In this document: positions 13,582-16,830 of the stretch, one piece after another | Position numbering within the stretch: the stretch's first letter is position 1 | How the letters are laid out: every line of letters starts with the position of its first letter | Source: Chloroflexota bacterium | GTDB lineage: Bacteria; Chloroflexota; Dehalococcoidia; Tepidiformales; Tepidiformaceae | DNA length: 16,830 bases | Assembly (NCBI GenBank): GCA_963169135.1 | Contig: CAUJEQ010000162.1 | Span: forward strand, 1-16,830 | Direction: 5' to 3' | Translations under genes and position numbers: made by a program | The notes under the pieces: model-generated | The model's input: the letters and a program-made list of their open reading frames with translations, nothing else | The model's database searches: none | What the model was told of the DNA's origin: nothing

Positions 13582-14852
13582 CGGGAAATATCGACAATGT
13601 AATAGGTGGTCAGTTCCTCGATCTCCTGGCCGCGCTCGTTGACCGTGAACTCCCGGAAAACGAACAGCCCGTTTCCAAGGAGCCACGATGCGCCGCCGCC
13701 GCTTCCTGCTGTGAGACGGACTGTCCGGGTATCGAAATCGTAGTAACCGCCGCGCGCGTTGGGCCCGCTGCCCGCAGCCCAAGAGACGCCGTCGTCAGTC
13801 ACCATAATGTCTTGGCCCTGGTCGTCTCCGAACCGATCGACTCTGAGCGTATCGATCTCGAGAACGTATTTCGCGGCGTACGCGACATCCCATGCGAAGA
13901 AACGGCCGTCGGTCGAGAGCCGGCCCCGGTAAGGTGTGTTGTCTGCGACGAATCGCGTTTTCTCTCCGCTGACGAGGTCGAGCACGACAATGTGGCTGTC
14001 GGACCATTCCCTTCGATCGTTGATCCACGCGACCCGGTTACCACCTATCGATGCGAGACGGATGTCATCGGTTCGGGGGTCGTTGATTGTTTCAAGCGTC
14101 TCTTGCTTGCCTGAGTCGAGAGTATAGAGTCGAAGATACTTGTGAATCAGGCCATCGTCTCCGAATGCCCACTCTACCCAGACGACACGTCCCTTGTGGA
14201 TCGCTGGGTGTGGTGCGAAACCGGATGGCAGCCCGACGGGAAGGTTGCGCTGTTCGGCTACTCGTTGGTCGGCAATGGCGATCGTTCGTTCCATGCCGGT
14301 AGACGGATTACGGACGATGACTTCCCAATCAGGAAACGGCAGACTCTCGCCGAAGCGAACGGTGACGATCCATTCTCCATCAGTGCCTGCAACGAAATCT
14401 TGCTGCCGCGGATCATCGAGCCGCCACAGCAATGTGTACTGGCTGGTGTCGCGATCCCACAACCAGTACTCCCGGGTTTCCGACGAATCGACTGCCCGCG
14501 GTTCGCGGCGGACGATGACGCCGCGCCCGTGCGCGAGGAGTGGCAGATAGCTGTGGTCGGAGTCAGGAAAGTTCGGAATGCTTCCCACGGCCTCGGAGGG
14601 CATGATATCGGGCCCGCGCTTGACGGTGAGGAGTCCAGGCTGCGTGAGCCGCACCGTACCCAGCGCCTCGGGGGTGGCTTGTGTTGTGCCCGCTGCGGGT
14701 GGCGACTGGGCATCTGTGGCTGTGGCTGTGGCTGTGCGCTGTGGCTGCGCTGGAACCCCTCCGTTGTCCGAGCACGCCGCCGCCACGGCAAGCGCCAGCC
14801 CGAGACAGCCCGCCATCGCCAATCTACCAACAAGACGTTTTGGATAGGGCAT
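13578..14852 (-). CDS. TolB-like beta-propeller lipoprotein
   Basis: A 424-residue predicted lipoprotein. The signal peptide ends in the lipobox VAAAC (Cys27). A low-complexity linker with TATATATD follows. Residues of about 65-424 form repeated strands typical of WD/TolB-type propellers: HSYLPLLAHGRGVIVRRE, EYWLWDRDTSQYTLLWRL, GEWIVTVRFG, HKGRVVWVEW, GGNRVAWINDRRE, IVVLDLVSGEKTRFV, DGRFFAWDV and the closing TTYYIVDISR. Such propellers usually bind partners or ligands outside the membrane, and no catalytic motif is seen. The ATG lies inside the 3' end of the upstream M23-like gene (29-nt overlap), and the stop overlaps the next start (GTGA), so three genes appear translationally coupled. No good Shine-Dalgarno precedes the ATG. 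Confidence 0.82.
   Translation of the reverse strand: MPYPKRLVGRLAMAGCLGLALAVAAACSDNGGVPAQPQRTATATATDAQSPPAAGTTQATPEALGTVRLTQPGLLTVKRGPDIMPSEAVGSIPNFPDSDHSYLPLLAHGRGVIVRREPRAVDSSETREYWLWDRDTSQYTLLWRLDDPRQQDFVAGTDGEWIVTVRFGESLPFPDWEVIVRNPSTGMERTIAIADQRVAEQRNLPVGLPSGFAPHPAIHKGRVVWVEWAFGDDGLIHKYLRLYTLDSGKQETLETINDPRTDDIRLASIGGNRVAWINDRREWSDSHIVVLDLVSGEKTRFVADNTPYRGRLSTDGRFFAWDVAYAAKYVLEIDTLRVDRFGDDQGQDIMVTDDGVSWAAGSGPNARGGYYDFDTRTVRLTAGSGGGASWLLGNGLFVFREFTVNERGQEIEELTTYYIVDISR
14714..14746. repeat. Hexanucleotide tandem repeat inside the lipoprotein linker
   Basis: CTGTGG occurs three times in tandem, then CTGTGC and, after one G, CTGTGG again. On the minus strand it encodes the Ala-Thr repeat of the linker after the lipobox. 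Changes in copy number would lengthen or shorten the linker without shifting the frame. Confidence 0.6.
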
Positions 14853-15483
14853 TTGAACCTACAGCCCCAAGGCCGTTTGTTATCTGTAGGTAGCTCCCAG
14901 CGCTCCACGGGAACCAGCACGAGTAGTGGGTAGGCTGCTGCATTTCGATGTGCCAGTGAACGCCCTCAAATGTGTCCACCTCATAACAGGAAGATTTTCC
15001 CCAGAATGCAGTCTGGCCAATGTGTGTCCCATTGTAGACTGCCTGTCCCGGCTGAAGCAAATAACTCCATCCTCCTGGGGCGGTATCCGCGACATGCGCC
15101 GTCACGTACCATCCTCTGTATCCCGACCCATCATAGATACTGAAAGTGTACGCGAATCCTGCCCAAGTCGATCCGGCGCACGACGATCCCCGTGATGCCA
15201 CCGTCCCGTACGCAGTACCACCGTTGCTGTTGACAATTCTAAAGGCTCCATTCGCGCCGGGTGCCGCGTAGTAGTCCGTTGCCCAATTGCCATTCCATGG
15301 AGTGTGATGGGTCTGCGGCCGTGTGAATCCGAAGCGATCCCAGTAGCCAGCGTACGGGGCGCGGATCTCAAGCCAGTTCGTGAAGTGCGAAGCCGTCGCG
15401 TTTTGAGAATGCAGCAGGCCCGAAGAACCGAACACAGCTGCTGCGAGGAGCGTGGTGTATAGTGCAAACTTTGTGCGAGTCAT
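14824..15483 (-). CDS. secreted M23-like (lysostaphin-fold) protein
   Basis: A 219-residue exported protein with a signal peptide (cleavage near residues 27-32, SQNATA-SHF). The mature part follows the M23/LytM layout: RAPYAGYWDRFGF, then HHTPWNGNWATDYYAAPGANG with possible zinc ligands His60 and Asp70, GWYVTAHVAD with His130 where M23 enzymes have the YAHL histidine, a PGQAVYNGTHIGQ turn (the usual v-kGq-IG segment), and GVHWHIEM with His176 and His178, matching the HxH signature. The His-to-Asp spacing is longer than in lysostaphin. Cysteines and aromatics are abundant, as in extracellular proteins. It may cleave peptidoglycan or other Gly-rich peptides, or only bind them. The gene overlaps the next one by 29 nt. 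Confidence 0.7.
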   Translation of the reverse strand: MTRTKFALYTTLLAAAVFGSSGLLHSQNATASHFTNWLEIRAPYAGYWDRFGFTRPQTHHTPWNGNWATDYYAAPGANGAFRIVNSNGGTAYGTVASRGSSCAGSTWAGFAYTFSIYDGSGYRGWYVTAHVADTAPGGWSYLLQPGQAVYNGTHIGQTAFWGKSSCYEVDTFEGVHWHIEMQQPTHYSCWFPWSAGSYLQITNGLGAVGSNALSKTSCW

Positions 15484-15546
15484 GGAAGGGGTGTCCTCTC
15501 TCGTCCACTGTGCTCTGGGACGGCCCTTACGGTTGATGACCCGTGG

Positions 15547-16686
15547 TCAGGGGAAAATGACCCGGAGGCGGTGGTTCCCCGAGTCTGCAACCAGGATGAG
15601 GCCCCTCCAGGACACCAGCCCTGCCGGATTCGAGAACTCCGCCAGGCTGGAAGCCCCGTCGCGGTAGCCCTGCCTTCCGCTACCAAACGCCGCAGCAAGC
15701 GTTCCGTCGCCGTTGTAGATGCGAATGACGTGACTTGAAGTGTCCCCGACAGCCACTAGCCCGCCAGGGATCGAGGTCACGCCCGCGAGGTAGCCCAGTC
15801 CATCACGGGCCACAGTCACGAGGCTGCCATCCGGCGTAATCCGGCGAAGAAGACGATTGGACTGGTCTGCGATCCAGAGCCCACCTTGCTCGTCCAGGGC
15901 GATCTGCTGAGTGTGCCCGAGGGTCGCTTTCAACCTGGGGCCGTCCGCGCTGCCAATCTCGCCGGTCCCAGCATACGTCTCGACGATGCCTGTATTCCGG
16001 ATCACCCGAATCCGCAGATTGTCGGTATCTGCGACGAACACATTCCCCTCCGCATCGACCGCAATGCCCTTCGGGAGGTTGAATCGCGCCGTGGCTGCTG
16101 GCCCATCAGCGAACGTCCCTCGACCCAAACCCGATGGGCCTGATCCGGCGAGCGTGGTCACGGTTTCGTCCGGTTCGATGACTCTGATCCTGTGATTCCC
16201 AGTATCAGCAACAAAGACGCGGCCCGCGCGGTCGATGGCGACGGATGTTGGCCCGTTGAATTCCGCTTCAGTCCCTTGCCCGTCCTTGAGTCCCGGTTGC
16301 CCCGACCCGGCGAAGGTGGCGACGCTCCCATCTGGCGAAACCTTGCGGATAACGTGGTTGCCAAAGTCGGCGACGAAGACGTTGCCTTCGGCATCGGCGG
16401 CGAGCCCCGCCGGCTCACTGAAACGTGCTTCGAGAGCGGGCCCGTCGAGCAGCGCTCCCTCTCCCACCACAGCATTGCCAGAGCCCGCCCAGGTCTCGAC
16501 CCTTGGCATCTCCTCGGGCGTCGGATCTGCCTCCTCAGAGCCGCAGCCAACCAGTACGGCCATCAGGGCACTCCCCGCAACCAACCCGTGGAGTGCCCCT
16601 CTGCAGCCAGGGAGTCGTGTCCCTGGTTGTCCTTCTCCCCTTGTCCCGTGTACATGTGCGGCCCGCGTCCTTACATCCACTTTCAT
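15547..16686 (-). CDS. NHL-repeat beta-propeller lipoprotein
   Basis: A 379-residue predicted lipoprotein with lipobox VLVGC (Cys48), preceded by a rather long basic n-region. The mature protein is built of NHL repeats with the recurring pattern NVFVADFGNHVIRKVSPDGSV: FVADFGNHVIRK, FVADTGNHRIRV, FVADTDNLRIRV, WIADQSNRLLRR, AVGDTSSHVIRI and a final LVADSGNHRLRVIFP. Each is introduced by a Gly-rich turn such as FAGSGQPGLKDG. This gives about a six-bladed propeller, a likely extracytoplasmic binding platform. I kept the ATG at 16686; no convincing ribosome site precedes it, and a later TTG just before the hydrophobic core would give a more normal signal peptide. The gene follows a LuxR-type gene by 61 bp. 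Confidence 0.82.
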   Translation of the reverse strand: MKVDVRTRAAHVHGTRGEGQPGTRLPGCRGALHGLVAGSALMAVLVGCGSEEADPTPEEMPRVETWAGSGNAVVGEGALLDGPALEARFSEPAGLAADAEGNVFVADFGNHVIRKVSPDGSVATFAGSGQPGLKDGQGTEAEFNGPTSVAIDRAGRVFVADTGNHRIRVIEPDETVTTLAGSGPSGLGRGTFADGPAATARFNLPKGIAVDAEGNVFVADTDNLRIRVIRNTGIVETYAGTGEIGSADGPRLKATLGHTQQIALDEQGGLWIADQSNRLLRRITPDGSLVTVARDGLGYLAGVTSIPGGLVAVGDTSSHVIRIYNGDGTLAAAFGSGRQGYRDGASSLAEFSNPAGLVSWRGLILVADSGNHRLRVIFP

Positions 16687-16747
16687 CTACCACAGTGAGT
16701 TGGACGCCATTCTTGTGGGCGGCACCATGCCTCCGCATCCGTAGCCA

Positions 16748-16830
16748 CTACTGATCTTTTCGCTCGTCGAAAAGCCCAAGAGCCAGCCTGCCGGCCTCCC
16801 GCCGGTTCGCCACCCCCAGCTTCGCCACCA
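16748..16830 (-). CDS. LuxR-type regulator, C-terminal end only (partial)
   Basis: The last 26 codons of a gene that enters from the right edge. VAKLGVANRREAGRLALG matches the end of the LuxR/GerE DNA-binding domain, where the recognition helix is followed by a KLGV...R.EA helix, and FDERKDQ closes the protein before a TAG. The N-terminal sensor or receiver domain is outside the window. Its position at the head of the exported-protein array makes it a candidate regulator of that array, which is inference. Confidence 0.75.
   Translation of the reverse strand, partial: VAKLGVANRREAGRLALGLFDERKDQ

Noticed and set aside
1..16830. CRISPR arrays, tRNA or rRNA genes, insertion sequences, prophage or toxin-antitoxin modules
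   Set aside because: None of the repeats, structural sequences or protein families that would support these was found on either strand.

Overview
This is a GC-rich bacterial window with densely packed genes and no recognisable tRNA, rRNA, CRISPR array, transposase or phage gene. The most likely source is a member of Chloroflexota (Dehalococcoidia or a related class), with an actinobacterium as the second choice. This is inferred from the T-box leader, the GlgC/DUF2203 pair, the SCP-x-type thiolase with a DUF35 partner, many lipoproteins, an LPxTG-like surface protein and GC-rich codon use. No marker gene fixes the taxon.

Left part (1-3300, minus strand): a complete T-box riboswitch points off the left edge. 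Its specifier reads UGG and its acceptor-binding bulge reads UGGC, so it most likely controls tryptophanyl-tRNA synthetase or another tryptophan gene. Behind it lie an alpha/beta hydrolase, a DUF2203 protein, glucose-1-phosphate adenylyltransferase (glgC) and a 65-residue zinc-ribbon protein that reads as a real gene.

Centre left (3340-7700, plus strand): glutamine-dependent NAD+ synthetase (nadE) with a perfect 10+10 bp inverted repeat upstream, a two-domain sulfurtransferase, a zinc alcohol dehydrogenase, a strongly structured 158-bp gap, and a small secreted protein.

Centre right (7709-11113, minus strand): read in the direction of transcription, a thioredoxin-fold protein without redox cysteines, a DUF35 zinc-ribbon/OB-fold protein and an SCP-x-type thiolase. 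The last two form a probable operon with a good promoter and a good terminator. An APH-family phosphotransferase follows and ends convergent with the small secreted protein.

Right part (11114-16830, minus strand): an array of exported proteins. In transcription order it holds the C-terminal tail of a LuxR-type regulator, an NHL-propeller lipoprotein, an M23-like secreted protein, a TolB-like lipoprotein, a second lipoprotein, the broken 3' end of a zinc metallopeptidase, and a signal-peptide protein with a C-terminal LPPATG motif and membrane anchor. Several of these genes overlap or nearly touch. A short in-frame echo of the second lipoprotein's C-terminus (11209-11250) suggests that the array was once larger or was duplicated. 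The metallopeptidase remnant, the echo and a G11 run mark this region as recently rearranged or error-prone. It is the most unusual part of the window.
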